From Skeletonema tropicum (lineage: Eukaryota > Bacillariophyta > Thalassiosirophyceae > Thalassiosirales > Thalassiosiraceae), in the NCBI GenBank assembly GCA_037178625.1, contig CM074132.1, positions 2,728,001 to 2,792,000 on the forward strand: 64,000 nt of DNA, written 5' to 3'. The first letter of the stretch is position 1. Each line of letters begins with the position of its first letter. The notes below the pieces were generated by a model, which was not told the origin of the DNA, did not search any database, and saw only the letters and a list, made by a program, of their open reading frames with translations. Positions 34,347 to 45,361 of the stretch are shown here, piece after piece. The position numbers were made by a program, and so were the translations under genes.

Positions 34347-35284
34347 CCCACCCACCCGACCCTGGGTTATTTCGGTTGTTGCCCCCCCTGGTTTTTGGGG
34401 GGTTATGATGCGAAGCTTTCTTCTTCACAAATATTGATTCGAGATCTCTACTGGTGCTAGTAGCGGTAGGCTGAAGCATGGCAGGTTCACGGTGAGATCG
34501 CGATTACGTGTCTTTCCCGTGCCCCGAGGACACCTACCTCGGGCTCACCCCTAGATGAGGGCTGGCCTGCAACTCATGAATGACGCCGCACGCAAATGCC
34601 CAGGTCATTTGACACAGAGAGCTGGAGACAATTGGAGGAGAAAAGTGGGTCAACTTCCCCAACGGTAACTAGAGATTAAAGAACAAGTAAGATTGAATTT
34701 TATCTCAGCTTGACATGCAACAAGATTTGCAGCAAGGAGGTGAATGAGGCACGGACTTCGGACCCGCGAGCGCCTAAAAAAAAAAATCTGGGAACTAGCG
34801 AACGGACCTGTCGATTCATGTTGTCCGCGAACGGCTTATTAATAAATCGCAAATGAATTTTAAATTTATCTAGCGTGTTACGTTTTTGTTACACGTTACA
34901 AATGTTACAATCGTTTCGCGTTGCACAGTCATACTACAAAAGCAATCATTCGATTGATCGAATAAAGAAAATAGCAATGCGCTGCCCGCTTAAGCAATGA
35001 AACGGCTAGCAATGCGAAAGAAAAGAATTATAGCTTTTAATAGCAACATAGAGTATTGTAGTGAGACGAATCTGCCGCCGACCCCATCGCCTGCCTTTCG
35101 CAGGCATGGGGTCGGCGCTCGAAAATCGATGATGCCTGACTTCCTGCGCTGCGGTTACCGCCTCTCTTTCAGCTGGCGTGCAGGCGCCTAAACTGCTTAT
35201 CTCTTCTCTCTTCTAGCACATTTAGGGCTCTCTCGTCAAGGCGTCAAGGCCCCTCAAAGACAAATTTATTCGCAGTGTGAGGCG
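34347..35284. other. Gene-free stretch with a GC-rich hairpin
   Basis: No gene. A stem-loop lies at about 35075-35117: left arm CCGCCGACCCCATCGCCTGC, right arm GCAGGCATGGGGTCGGCG, one bulged base and a short loop. The part around 34850-34960 is AT-rich with repeated GTTACA words. Confidence 0.55.
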
Positions 35285-35498
35285 TAGGCGTATCGGGATA
35301 GTGGGCGCTTTTCATACCCTCTTGTGGGCGGTGCCCACGTGGGGCCCACATCTGCAGAAAATCAGGTGAAAATGAGCTAAAATGCGGTCAAAATCTCCGA
35401 ATATCGACTCAAAATCAACCAAAATCTCCCGTCAAGCCTCCTGTCAAATAAGTCCCTCTTGTGGGCAAGCCCACGCGCCAACTATCCCGATACGCCTA
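35285..35498. mobile_element. 214-bp MITE with 24-bp TIRs and 8-bp TSD
   Basis: The terminal inverted repeats are 35285-35308 (TAGGCGTATCGGGATAGTGG...) and 35475-35498, matching at 23 of 24 positions. The element is flanked by perfect 8-bp direct repeats GTGAGGCG at 35277-35284 and 35499-35506. Internally, CTTGTGGGC and its complement form further inverted repeats. An 8-bp TSD is characteristic of hAT (also P and Merlin) elements, and TAGG-type ends fit hAT best. Non-coding, so mobilised in trans if at all. Confidence 0.9.
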
Positions 35499-35743
35499 GT
35501 GAGGCGTTGTTTCGGCTTCTGGCCGAATCTCTCGAATCTTGAACTTATTCAACTGGCGTCGTCGACGTCATGATGACGAATTTCATACAGGCTGTTCCGA
35601 TTTATCCCTTCTCAATTTTCCGTGTGATTTGCACCAAGCCAAACGTCCCTAATAAGTATTCATTGACTCTTTCTCGCGCAAAGCGACAAGAGGTTTTTTT
35701 TGTGTTCGCTATTATAATTGTAAACAAAAGTGCTACTCCTAAC

Positions 35744-36686
35744 TAGCGTAATGGAATTTCACCATTTTTGGAGGGGGTTGAAAATTGCAGGTTGAAATTT
35801 CAGAAATTTCAGAAATTTCAAGGGATTAAATTTCACTCTAGCTTATCCTGAGATAGTCGTAATACTTTGCACTCTGCAGTCAACACATCACTCTAAGAGA
35901 GACTGTCAGCAAGCTTCTTTCCAAGCATCTTCTTCGCATCCATGATATGACGGAGGTTTTCCTTCCCTCGAAGAAGTGCAACACCAGTTGGATCCTTCAT
36001 CCTATTCCTATCCTTCACAAGAATGCTGTTCTTCAGAGGTTTGGCCCTACGCTCACAATCCATCGATCCGACAGTTCCCATAGACATTAGAGGCTTAGCA
36101 ACCAATCGATAGAAGTCAGATGATCCTGCATAACATTCAAACCACGTGATGCGACCAGAAATAGCACCAGTTGATTCCACATACTGTACCCCAACGCGCA
36201 TGTCAAAAGCATTATTGTTGAAGATTATTGAATTGTTGTTGTTATTGCCAGGCAAACTATGACAGCGTGGTAGACGGCAGAGTGAACAAAAAGTTGATTT
36301 GTGCACATACCCGCACCCAAAATAAGAGCCATCCGCGCCCAAAATCATCTGGTACATGCCAATGCAGGAACACGCATGTAAGCTGAATTACTACGAAGGA
36401 ATAAGTAATACTGCATTGTTAGTCGCCAGCATTTTGGTGAAGAGTTACTCTCCGCTGAGTTGACAAACTCATCATCTGGATGGTGCGTGGTGTTCTTTGG
36501 GGTTTGGTGGTTGGTGGAATGAAGGGTCTTAGGTTATTTTTGTGCTACGTGTTGGTTCAGTACCATCCGTTCGCGCCAGAATTTTTGTGAAATTTCATTG
36601 TTGGCCAAAATTGGTGCAACTTTCACCCTGTAAATTTCACGAAAGTTGCAGTAGTGAAATTTCACCCTTTTGAAATTCCATTACGC
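35744..36686 (-). mobile_element. 943-bp hAT-like element with transposase C-terminal fragment
   Basis: The TIRs are TAGCGTAATGGAATTTCA at 35744-35761 and its exact complement ending at 36686. Perfect 8-bp target-site duplications CTCCTAAC flank it (35736-35743 and 36687-36694). Sub-terminal regions contain many copies of GAAATTTCA, typical of transposase-binding repeats. The interior holds one minus-strand frame, described separately. It lies only 245 bp from another element with an 8-bp TSD. Confidence 0.9.
35893..36357 (-). pseudogene. hAT transposase C-terminal (dimerisation-like) fragment
   Basis: Open frame of 154 codons inside the TIR-bounded element. The C-terminal half reads GSMDCERRAKPLKNSILVKD, then RNRM, LLRGKENLRHIMDAKKMLG. 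This fits the hAT C-terminal dimerisation pattern (S--xER-x3-x-K-x-x-x-x-K-RNR-x-(10)-LL-x4-NL). The N-terminal half has three Cys residues and an Asn run and is not recognised. The DDE/RNase H core and BED finger are absent, so the element is a non-autonomous deletion derivative. The family call rests on motif shape plus the 8-bp TSD. Confidence 0.6.
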
Positions 36687-36694
36687 TACTCCTA

Positions 36695-37532
36695 ACAAAC
36701 ATAGCGTCCAAAAAACTCACTATATATATTGGCATCGCGTTTAGCATGTTATGTGATGAATTTGAACGACCAGACAAGTTGAAATCGATTCGATCATGTC
36801 TTCTTCTATCGGAAAATAATCAATCTAAAGTTTATAGTCATAATATTGGCCTCGGCCTAATAAGTTTCCTACCTCACCAAAATTGGTCAAAGTTCTATAT
36901 TTGCTAGCGATTTTGAGGAAATGAAAAAAAAGTACAAAACTTTGGTGCGATAGTGTTCAATAATGCAAATGGCTATAAACCGCGGTCAAACTGGTACCGA
37001 ACTACAAATTTCATTTAGATTCCGAGTATCTTCATGCATATGTCCTAAAACGTGCTATTACAACTTTTCTACGTACAAACCATAGGTAGCCGGTGATTTT
37101 TTGTTAGTGATTTTCACGTAGATGCCGACACCCGTGAGACAGCAATACCCTTTCTAGCGGCTGTTGGCAATGGAATCACACCATGATATTAGGCAGAGTC
37201 TTCACTACTACCCTACTGAGAATAATACTGCTCTTGGAATCATTAAAATCGGGCTGCTATTGGCGTAGATACGGTTGGATCATGGCTGAGAGCCAAAAAG
37301 AGCCTTGGCGAGAAAGAGTTAAAATTTCAACAATACAGCACGTACGTGGTACTTACTAGAGTGAGAGCAACTAACAACAACATGTTGCATCTTTGTCCAG
37401 AATCCTACTCTAAATAATAAGTAAAGTATGTAGTAGAGGGTTACATAAAAGTAGTCATTTATCTGAGATTATATCGATGTCTGTCACTGAGTGCAGCAGC
37501 ACTGTTTCGCGGGAAGAACACACGACAAATAT
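36695..37532. other. Gene-free stretch
   Basis: No gene or clear repeat seen; AT-rich. It is the 3' flank of the Cys-rich protein gene. Confidence 0.5.
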
Positions 37533-38867
37533 CTAATACAGATCTTTAAGAAACAAGAAAGTGGCCATGAAAGTGGTTGAACGTACGCAAACGAAACACA
37601 AGCTGTAGGTATTGCCTGATGAAACTGGATCATTGCGGACAAGTGAAGTACTGCTAGTAGAGGTGGTTGTTGTAGTAAAATCAGCAGGAATCGTTCCCTG
37701 CGACACAGTGACTTGCGTGGTTGTAGCACCAACAGTTCCACCTGCAATTGTTGCCTGAGTTGATGTCGTGGATCCTGCTGCACAAATTGTAGCATCTGTA
37801 CTTCCGCATCCGCTCATATTACAGCCTATATCACAGTATCCATTCTCAAACCACATGCACGTCTTATCATCACTCTTCACAGCCTCAACACAAGAGGTGC
37901 AATCCGTCATACTGCCACAAAGCGCACTGTCTTTCCTATCATCATCTGCCTTAGTGCAGATCTCATCAATCGTCATACCAGTAAAGCCGCCTAAAGTAGT
38001 GTAGCAAGAAGCATCTGCCACCACACAGCTTGCGTGGCATTCGTCGACAGTCCAGTGGGCGCAGCCTTCATTCTCAAGACATTCACTGCAAGTAGTTAGC
38101 ACAGAGCAATCGACACCTGCTGCAGTGGTTGTAGCACCAACAGTTCCACCTGCAATTGTTGCCTGAGTTGATGTCGTGGATCCTGCTGCACAAATTGTAG
38201 CATCTGTACTTCCGCATCCGCTCATATTACAGCCTATATCACAGTATCCATTCTCAAACCACATGCACGTCTTATCATCACTCTTCACAGCCTCAACACA
38301 AGAGGTGCAATCCGTCATACTGCCACAAAGCGCGCTGCCTTTCCTATCATCATCTGCCTTAGTGCAGATCTCATCAATCGTCATACCAGTAACGCCGCCT
38401 GAATTAGTGTAGCAAGAAGCATCTGCCACCACACAGCTTGCGTGGCATTCGTCGACAGTCCAGTGGGCGCAGCCTTCATTCTCAAGACATTCACTGCAAG
38501 TAGTTAGCACAGAGCAATCGACAACTGCTGCAGTAGATGATGTCGCCTGGGTCGTTGATGTTGTCGCTTCATCTAATTTGAGAACGCAAAGTTCACTGTT
38601 GGAGCAAGAGGAAGTCAAACCAGCACATGCATCTGCGATACATTTCGCCTGTGCACATGATGTGGTATTTCCCTCACACTCATCGAACGGATCAATACTA
38701 GAGGTGGCGTAGCAGCCACACAAGCCGACATCAGTGCTGCTTTGAGAAGGAACCTTGGATCGCTGAGTGAGAGAACACTGCTCATCGGATGTACATGACG
38801 CGGGGGGAGCGGCTGCCGAGATGATAGTTGGTAGAATTACTAGGTTAAGAAGATGTGACCTCTTCAT
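37533..38867 (-). CDS. Secreted Cys-rich protein with two near-identical 136-aa repeats
   Basis: Single frame of 444 aa. The signal peptide is residues 1-19 (LLNLVILPTIISAAA). An N-terminal Cys-rich part is followed by Thr/Ser linkers (TTSTTQATSSTAAV), suited to O-glycosylation. Two copies of a module begin DCSVLTTCSECLENEGCAHW, continue to MTDCTSCVEAVKSDDKTCMW and YCDIGCNMSGCG, and resemble PSI-like cysteine-rich folds (C-x2-C-x5-GC-W). The C-terminus after a Ser/Thr tract is hydrophobic with Cys (ATFLFLKDLY), perhaps a membrane anchor or a mis-read last exon. Likely a cell-surface or wall protein; function unknown. The high identity of the repeats indicates a recent duplication or gene conversion. 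Confidence 0.75.
   Translation of the reverse strand: MKRSHLLNLVILPTIISAAAPPASCTSDEQCSLTQRSKVPSQSSTDVGLCGCYATSSIDPFDECEGNTTSCAQAKCIADACAGLTSSCSNSELCVLKLDEATTSTTQATSSTAAVVDCSVLTTCSECLENEGCAHWTVDECHASCVVADASCYTNSGGVTGMTIDEICTKADDDRKGSALCGSMTDCTSCVEAVKSDDKTCMWFENGYCDIGCNMSGCGSTDATICAAGSTTSTQATIAGGTVGATTTAAGVDCSVLTTCSECLENEGCAHWTVDECHASCVVADASCYTTLGGFTGMTIDEICTKADDDRKDSALCGSMTDCTSCVEAVKSDDKTCMWFENGYCDIGCNMSGCGSTDATICAAGSTTSTQATIAGGTVGATTTQVTVSQGTIPADFTTTTTSTSSTSLVRNDPVSSGNTYSLCFVCVRSTTFMATFLFLKDLY
37717..38530 (-). repeat. 408-bp tandem duplication within the Cys-rich gene
   Basis: Unit 1 is 37717-38124, unit 2 begins at 38125, period exactly 408 bp (136 codons). The two copies differ at only a handful of bases by eye, for example GTAACGCCGCCTGAATTAG versus GTAAAGCCGCCTAAAGTAG. 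Confidence 0.9.
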
Positions 38868-41351
38868 AGCATGATGATCCTGTTCTTGAAAAGAAATGTC
38901 AATAAGCAGTTATTGGAAGTTTATCCAGACGAAGATAGTCAAGCTGATGCAGATGATTTACAGCGCCAGTGCAAGTGATAAATATCTCTGTCGTGAAAAG
39001 ATGCAACGGGAGCTTCGATCGTGTCAAAGGAGATTTGAGAGTTTATTTTAGAATGAAGTGCGGCCGGGGGCCGGGGGGTACATACCTAGTTGTAGTTAAG
39101 GCTTTCTGCTAAAAATGCGTGCCGGCCGTAGCTGATTACAATAGACACTTGTGAATTATTTGTGAAAGTGATGGTGAGTTGTGAGTGAGATTTGTAATGA
39201 TGATGTGGATGTTGAGTTACTCCGATGTAGGTACTTACTTATCGATCAATGACTCACTTCAAAACTCTGAGTCTGAGCGGTGATGATAGTCCAATAATAG
39301 GCCTACGGACTAGCGATGAGCAGTTGAAGATACTTCGTAAAAGTATTTCAGCTCGTAAAATCTATGAGGAAGATATTTCGTGAACTTGGGTGGTAGGCGA
39401 GGTTTGTTCGATGGAGCTTGGGTATTTTCGGTTTCTTGGCCTGCGCGCCTTTTCCAGGGGTCACTCCAGCGGGGAAACGGGGCGTCCCGTCCATCATTTT
39501 TCTAGCCGTTTCACACACTTTTCAAAATTTGATCACTTTGCACACCAGAACCATGGCGGAGGCGGCGGCTATGGTATGGAGCGGAACGTCGGTCGGCATC
39601 ACTAAATGCCGGTGGCGATGTCCTCAGTGGACCGATATGACCTCATGACGTGAAGGAATTTCTGCCAAAGCGCCCAGAGCCTTTATTTTGGGTGTCGCCT
39701 ACCCAAAGTGACCGTTATTTTGATGCAAAGTCGACAACTGCACCGCCCCCCTCATGAACAGAGGACCTTTTGGCCATATTCACTCTTCCATTACTACCCT
39801 ATTCGATAGAAGTGATGATGTAACAATAATTGACGAGTTCGTTTCGTTTTAATCCGTGAGAAACCGCCGATATGAGACCCCTTGATTGTCCAACGATACA
39901 GCGTAGCTTATCGCAAAAATACAGCACAACGTAAAAGAGGAGAGGTGTGGGGATGATACAACAAATAGAGCGAGATTATATTTACAACACGAAAAATAGT
40001 GGGTGTGATGGACCTAGTGGCGTCTCGTCTCCATATGGTGCGGCTCAGGTGACGTTATGGCCATGTTGTGGTAGCTTGTGTCAGTAATTATTACTTACAC
40101 AACACTTTGAGGGAGGGCATTATACTTTGAACGGCGGAGGGGAAAATGATCAGGACTGCGGGAACACGCAACAATATTTTGATAAGCTTGTGAGGAGGAT
40201 TATACTTTAATGGGCTGTCATTGATGCTGGCTTTTGCTGGTACTCCTTTCATCATCACTCCAATACTACGGCTTTGGTGCTTACAATCAATCTGAGGTGT
40301 CGGGTGACTTACAATTCAGCAGCGGCGGTAACGTGAGTGTTGATAACTGCGCCATCTCTTCGCAAGGAGTCGGTAATTTCCATTGCTATTTCCATTGCTG
40401 TCATCGAGTCAAAGAGGCGGCATTCTGTGCATCCACCTCGGAACGAATCTGCTGTTGAAGTAAGATGAATAGGGTCTCAAACAAACAATACACGCAACCG
40501 CTGGTAGAAGGTATCAATTTGGAACTAGAGTTTTCAATCGTTTGTTGAGAAATACTGCACTGGATGGAGGGTGTGGCGACATTATCGAAGGAGTTTTGTC
40601 AGCTAGAAGAAAAGATAGTCTATTGGACGTATCTGGGGTGTAACATGTGTCTTCCTGTCGACCTCTTCAATAATCAACATAATAATAACAATGTAGAACA
40701 ACATTCATGTAATAAACCTAATTTTAATGGTTCTATTATCATTGTAGACGCAACCCTCACCAAGCACTTACCTTGTCTTCTATGTTACACGTTGGTAATA
40801 ATATATATCTTACAGGCCGCAGCAAATAATAAAGAGCAAGGTGGCTTTAACCTTGCGTTATCACATTGACACTGGACCATATTGATTGTTAAGTTAGGAG
40901 AATGCAATATTATGTGTACTTGCATAGGTTAATACCATCAATTGAGGTTTCATGCCCACACATGAATCTGGTCACTATCATAAAAATATGGCACCCTCAA
41001 GAGACATGGCCTATTAGCAATGCCGAGGCAAATACCATGGCGTTACGACCAACAATATCGGTCATCTATACCAATATAAAGCAGGGAGTGCCGCGGGGGG
41101 CCTTATGAATCGATTATTGTATTCCCCCTACGACAATATTTGCAGCTTCCAACCAAATAGACCAAAAATCGATGCCTACGATGTGGTCGCAAATACGTTT
41201 GTTACTAAGAGATTTGGCAAACTTCCGAAAACACCATTGGATTCTGCATCAAAATATGGTCTAGAAAGTGTATTACCGATGAATTATATCCACAAATAAT
41301 TGTGATATGGACTCTCTGCTCCATTGATGTCGAGGCAGTGGTCTTCGTGAG
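38868..41351. other. Long gene-free stretch
   Basis: 2.5 kb with no gene I can support. Frames at 39390-39650, 40564-40869 and 40902-41299 have ATGs but no recognised domain, signal peptide or splice continuity. A GC-rich patch (GGCCGGGGGCCGGGGGG) lies at about 39062. Confidence 0.5.
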
Positions 41352-41885
41352 ATGTGGTTTTTCAAAAAAAAAAGAGCGGGAGGAGCGCGACACTTGGAAG
41401 CTAATCAGAGTCTATTTGTTTCGTCCAATCATAAGATTAGAGACGTAACTTTCTCTGACCACGACAGATGCACTTGGATTGAAACTGACCGTAGGACATC
41501 GAACGTCAAAGCAGAGTTCTTGGACAGGATTTGGAATGCAAATACAGACTTTAACAGGCCTGTGGGACCCAATTTTTGGAATGGGAATGCAGTCATTCTT
41601 GTCTTGTGTCATTTCTGGAGGCAAACTGTTGTCCACTACTCATCACCTCCAAATGGAGGTAGACATTGCTTCATTGCATATTGGAGCAATAATATCTGCA
41701 AGCTTCGAGTCCACGTTTTTGGTGCAAGATGGGTGACCCCTCCTGAAGGTGCAATTTGTTTGCACCATGATGGAAGTCATTACAGGTATATTAGTACCAT
41801 TAGGAGGGACCCATCTCTACAATCTCTGTATGATACGATTCAGACAAATTATAAGAAGGGAACAGTTCTTACCTTGCCTTACAGT

Positions 41886-42197
41886 GAGATTAGGGAATTT
41901 GCTGGGACCAAAATCGTTCTTTGGTGACGCCGGAAGCAATTTGAAGCTCGATGCAAAGATCGATGTGCATGTGCTACCTCTGTTCCTTCGAAGGCTGTAG
42001 CTGCAGCTGCAAGTCAATCAGTGCATGATCACACTGAATATGAGATTAGGGAACTTTCCGGGACCAAAATCGTTCTTTGGTGGCGCCGGAAGCAGTTTGA
42101 AGCTCGATGCAAAGATCGATGTGCATGTGCTACCTCTGTTCCTTCGATGGCTGTAGCTGCAGCTGCAAGTCAATCAGTGCATGATCACACTGAATAT
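41886..42197 (+). repeat. 156-bp in-frame tandem duplication
   Basis: Units 41886-42041 and 42042-42197 both start GAGATTAGGGAA and differ at about half a dozen positions, including TGA in copy 1 versus TGG in copy 2. The period of 156 keeps the frame (52 codons). Confidence 0.9.
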
Positions 42198-42687
42198 GAC
42201 GATGATATACCTTTTTATGCTCGGCCTGATGAACAATCTCTTGAACTTGATGGAGGGATCCCTAGTTCTTATGAAGAAAATCTTTTGGGAACATTCGACC
42301 CGCTTCCGGACTGTAACACATCATCTGAAAGGGAAGAGTTGATTGGCAATGCTGGCCTTGGCTTTGGGCTTGTGCACGAAATGAGTACGCTTCATCAGGA
42401 TCGTGATTTGCTTTATTCATTCTTGCGATCAAATGCATGGTGTATCAAAGGAACAGTTGATGAATTTTTTAGTTGGCTACTGGGTGAAGACATTGATTCA
42501 ATGGATTCATTAAAGCTGGCTGTTTCGGAGAATGTTGGTTATTTGAAAGAAATGATGCAAGGAAATGGAAGCTGTGGATTGAAGAAGTTCACAATCAAAC
42601 CTTTTGTGACTGCTATCAACAACTATGACGTGAAACAACCATCTGCAATTGCTGAAGATTCAAATGGTCTCGTACACTTGCCACAGC

Positions 42688-42963
42688 TGAAGCCTCCGCC
42701 AGAGTCACTGCTCAAGCCTCCGCCTGAATCACTACTGAAGCCTCCGCCGGAATCACTGCTCAAGCCTCCGCCTGAGTCAAAGCGCAAGCCTCCTCCGGAA
42801 TCACTGCTCAAGCCTCCGCCTGAGTCAAAGCGCAAGCCTCCGTCCGAATCACAGCTGAAGACTACTCATGGAACACTGCTCAAGCTCAAGCCTCCGCTGG
42901 AATCACTGCTAAAGTCGCTTCCTGAATCACGCCAGAAGCCTCCACCCGAATCACAGCAAAAGC
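42688..42963 (+). repeat. Coding minisatellite, KPPPES repeats
   Basis: Roughly ten units of a 24-nt motif such as AAGCCTCCGCCTGAATCACT encode KPPPESLL or KPPPESKR, later degenerating to KSLPESRQ. The tract is in frame with the surrounding open frame. Confidence 0.85.
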
Positions 42964-43148
42964 CTGCTTCAACTCCCATGTCCAAGAAGATATTTTGTAC
43001 AACTAATTTGAACCGATGTCTTCGACGAACGAAGATAGATAGCATATGGACGCTACCTAGCTACTTTGGATCCTCCCGATGGAAAAGATATGCCTTGTAC
43101 GCTGGCCCACGCCCAAGAAACGCCAACAAAAATAAAAAGTGCTGGTAA

Positions 43149-43476
43149 GAGCGGGTAATAAAAGTTGTCCAGGTACATAAATTACTAGTGTCTCCAAAAG
43201 CTGTCAGAACGAGATGATTCTTTAAATATATTACTTTATTGCTAGTGGAAAAAGTATGCAGAAGTATGCAGGGTCAAGAATAAGGGCATAAAACTACTAT
43301 GTGCCCAGCGAACGGGTTCCTGGACGTGGGCAAGTTCGTCGCGTGGGCAGCCAAGTACAGCCAAGATCCGAAACCTCCATCCAACATCCACACGAACACG
43401 CACAATCAACATTATCACACAACTTGACGGACGTGTATGTATTGGAACAACGTGACAAATAATTAATGAAATTAAG
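43149..43476. other. Intergenic, nothing seen
   Basis: 328 bp between convergent frames, with no feature that I can support. Confidence 0.5.
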
Positions 43477-44783
43477 CTACACCATATTCATGTCTTCCTC
43501 CTTCTTACGCGAGACATTTATCTCTCTCAACTTCCTACAGTAAGTTGACACTTTCCAGGTACTCTTCGGACTTGCAAATTCTGGATACTCCTCCTGGATA
43601 GCTTTCAGAGCTTTGTCATAAGTGCTTCTAAAGAACTCAAAGTCCATATCATGGACGTGACGAGTGCGAATCTCGTCTTCAACTTCTTTCTCCATCAATT
43701 CCATTATTGGCTTCCAATTATTGTCGTAGGATCTCCTCAACCTGCGTGGCAAGTTGCCTTTCTTCATCAGGCGGAAAGGCCTGACTGGTGCATTAATCTG
43801 TTCGCCATTGCCATCTAGAATAGCATAGGAAGGAAACCCCTGCAGCCATCTTGTCCACCCAGAATATAAATCTGCTGATGGCATCTCAAAGCTTAACGGA
43901 ACAAGCCAATCCGACTGATGCTTCTTACTTGCCGCTGCATGAGGATCTTGATACGTGTAAGAAGGATAGAGGCGTGCCTCCAGTCTCTCAGGCAAGGAAG
44001 CGGAAGCTGGCACACCGCCATTGGTATGAACTGAAGAAGATGCCCCAATGCGAGCCATAATCCGTTCCTCCATTTCCACCATTTTTTGCGCAATCGGCGC
44101 AGTCGCTGTTGCAGTAGCAGCAGCAACTGTTTCCGCCACGAAAGTTGCGGTGATGTTCCCATTTTCAGTCGCTCGTTCTTCCATTGCATTCTTCACTATT
44201 CCCGCTAAATTGTCCTTCAGCCACTCAACATCACGGCGATATTTGCGTAGAAGCTTCATTGCGTCACGTATTTCGTCGCGGATCAAAACACTTGGCGGGA
44301 CGCCTGTCGGGCGTTTCACAGTACCCGCCGGTTCCAATGTAACAAGTTTCTCCAGTTCTTTGAGTAACTTTGATCGTATGTGTAACGAATCTCCTTCTCT
44401 TCATCTTTCCATTGATTACTCAAGAAGGATTGAAGAAATTTGGTGGGAAATTGATCGTAGAAGAAGCTATGCGTCGCGTTGTGATAGTGACGAGTTTTGT
44501 CTGCTTTCTCCTCGGAGGTGAGTTCGTACACAACTTCATTATAAACATCAGGGTACTCCGTCTGCAAATATTCCTGCACTTTCTTAACACGCCGACGATA
44601 ATCTGGCATGCATTGAACAGTGAATGAGTTTGTTGTCTCCACAGCATCGGCGTGTTGGACTTTCAGTTTCGCTGGTTGCTTTGCCTCTTCGCTGCGGCTG
44701 TCATCATCACTGCTGCTGCTGGCGTCGTTGCTTTTCCTCTTCTTTCTAGGTTCAAAGGAAGACCCATGGTTGCTCCGCACCAT
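43477..44783 (-). pseudogene. Unknown, probably nuclear protein split by a one-base frameshift
   Basis: The first part starts at the ATG at 44783 (MVRSNHGSSFEPRKKRKSND). It has a basic NLS-like cluster and a Ser/Asp tract, then YLQTEYPDVYNEVVYELTSE and FLSNQWKDEEKE. Near 44390-44400 the sensible reading moves by one base into SKLLKELEKLVTLEPAGTVK, which continues uninterrupted to the stop at 43477. It includes a coiled-coil-like stretch, an Ala/Thr-rich region and a Trp-rich segment (YSGWTRWLQGFPSY). In the original frame the protein would end in unrelated residues at 44316. The joined length would be about 435 aa. No family recognised. A sequencing indel is as likely as true decay. Confidence 0.5.
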
Positions 44784-45361
44784 GATTAACAATACAGATG
44801 ACGGCGGTCGGCGGTGATGGAGAGTGTCGCCGGCGGGGGTTTGTTTGTGTCAATGGTCGACGCAGGGATTATTTATTATTTCACTGCTGCGCCGCTCTAT
44901 GCAGGATGCAGAGATGCAGAAGGGGGGTGACGAGGAGATATTGATGAGCGGGGGAGGGATGGCATGTGATAGAAGTGATGGCCGTACTCCGTACTGTTCG
45001 TCGAAGGGAGTAGTAGGAGGTAGTAGGGCTCATCAGTTTATGTGTGTTTCCTAGCTTTGTAGCGCAATCCTCGTGTGAGATGCTTTCGTATGCATTCTCG
45101 CTTTTTTCTGACATACTTTTTCCAAAGTACAAGTACAAATACTCGAATTTTGACAGATTTACGCGAGGGATTGGATCTAGGATTTGGAAATAGTATGTCA
45201 TATCTGCATACGATCTGTCATATTCGACGTATTTCTGCATACAAAGCTGGCCGGCTTGTTGGGATAGTAATAAAAGTTGCCGGAATAAAAAATTCTAGAT
45301 TAAAAAGTGCTAACTAGTAACCTATGCAGGCCAATAGCTCAAAATACCCAAGCTCCATTAT
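44784..45361. other. Intergenic, nothing seen
   Basis: 578 bp with no gene or repeat that I can support. It is the presumed upstream flank of the minus-strand gene ending at 43477. Confidence 0.5.

Larger units (their letters stand above)
41352..43148 (+). pseudogene. Unknown gene with Pro-rich repeat, interrupted by one TGA
   Basis: One frame runs from the ATG at 41352 to a stop at 43146-43148 and is broken only by TGA at 41925-41927. The first part includes NFWNGNAVILVLCHFWRQTV and ends with EGAICLHHDGSHYRYI, which loosely recalls the C-terminal His strand of OTU-type peptidases. No catalytic DxNC loop is seen, so I do not assign it. The middle has a duplicated 52-residue block; the second copy reads VLWWRRKQF where the first has VLW-stop-RRKQF. 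A helical part follows (residues about 330-440), then a Lys-Pro-Pro-Pro-Glu-Ser repeat and a basic tail. Either a recent nonsense pseudogene or a sequencing error (TGG versus TGA). Confidence 0.5.

Noticed and set aside
37717..38530. CRISPR-like or satellite array from the 408-bp repeat
   Set aside because: Only two units, coding and in frame; it is a protein-module duplication.
39390..39650. Two overlapping plus-strand frames of 71-76 codons
   Set aside because: No motif or signal and competing frames; treated as non-coding.
41925..41927. Intron bridging the in-frame TGA
   Set aside because: No GT-AG pair around it keeps the frame, and the sister repeat shows TGG at the same place, so a point change is simpler.
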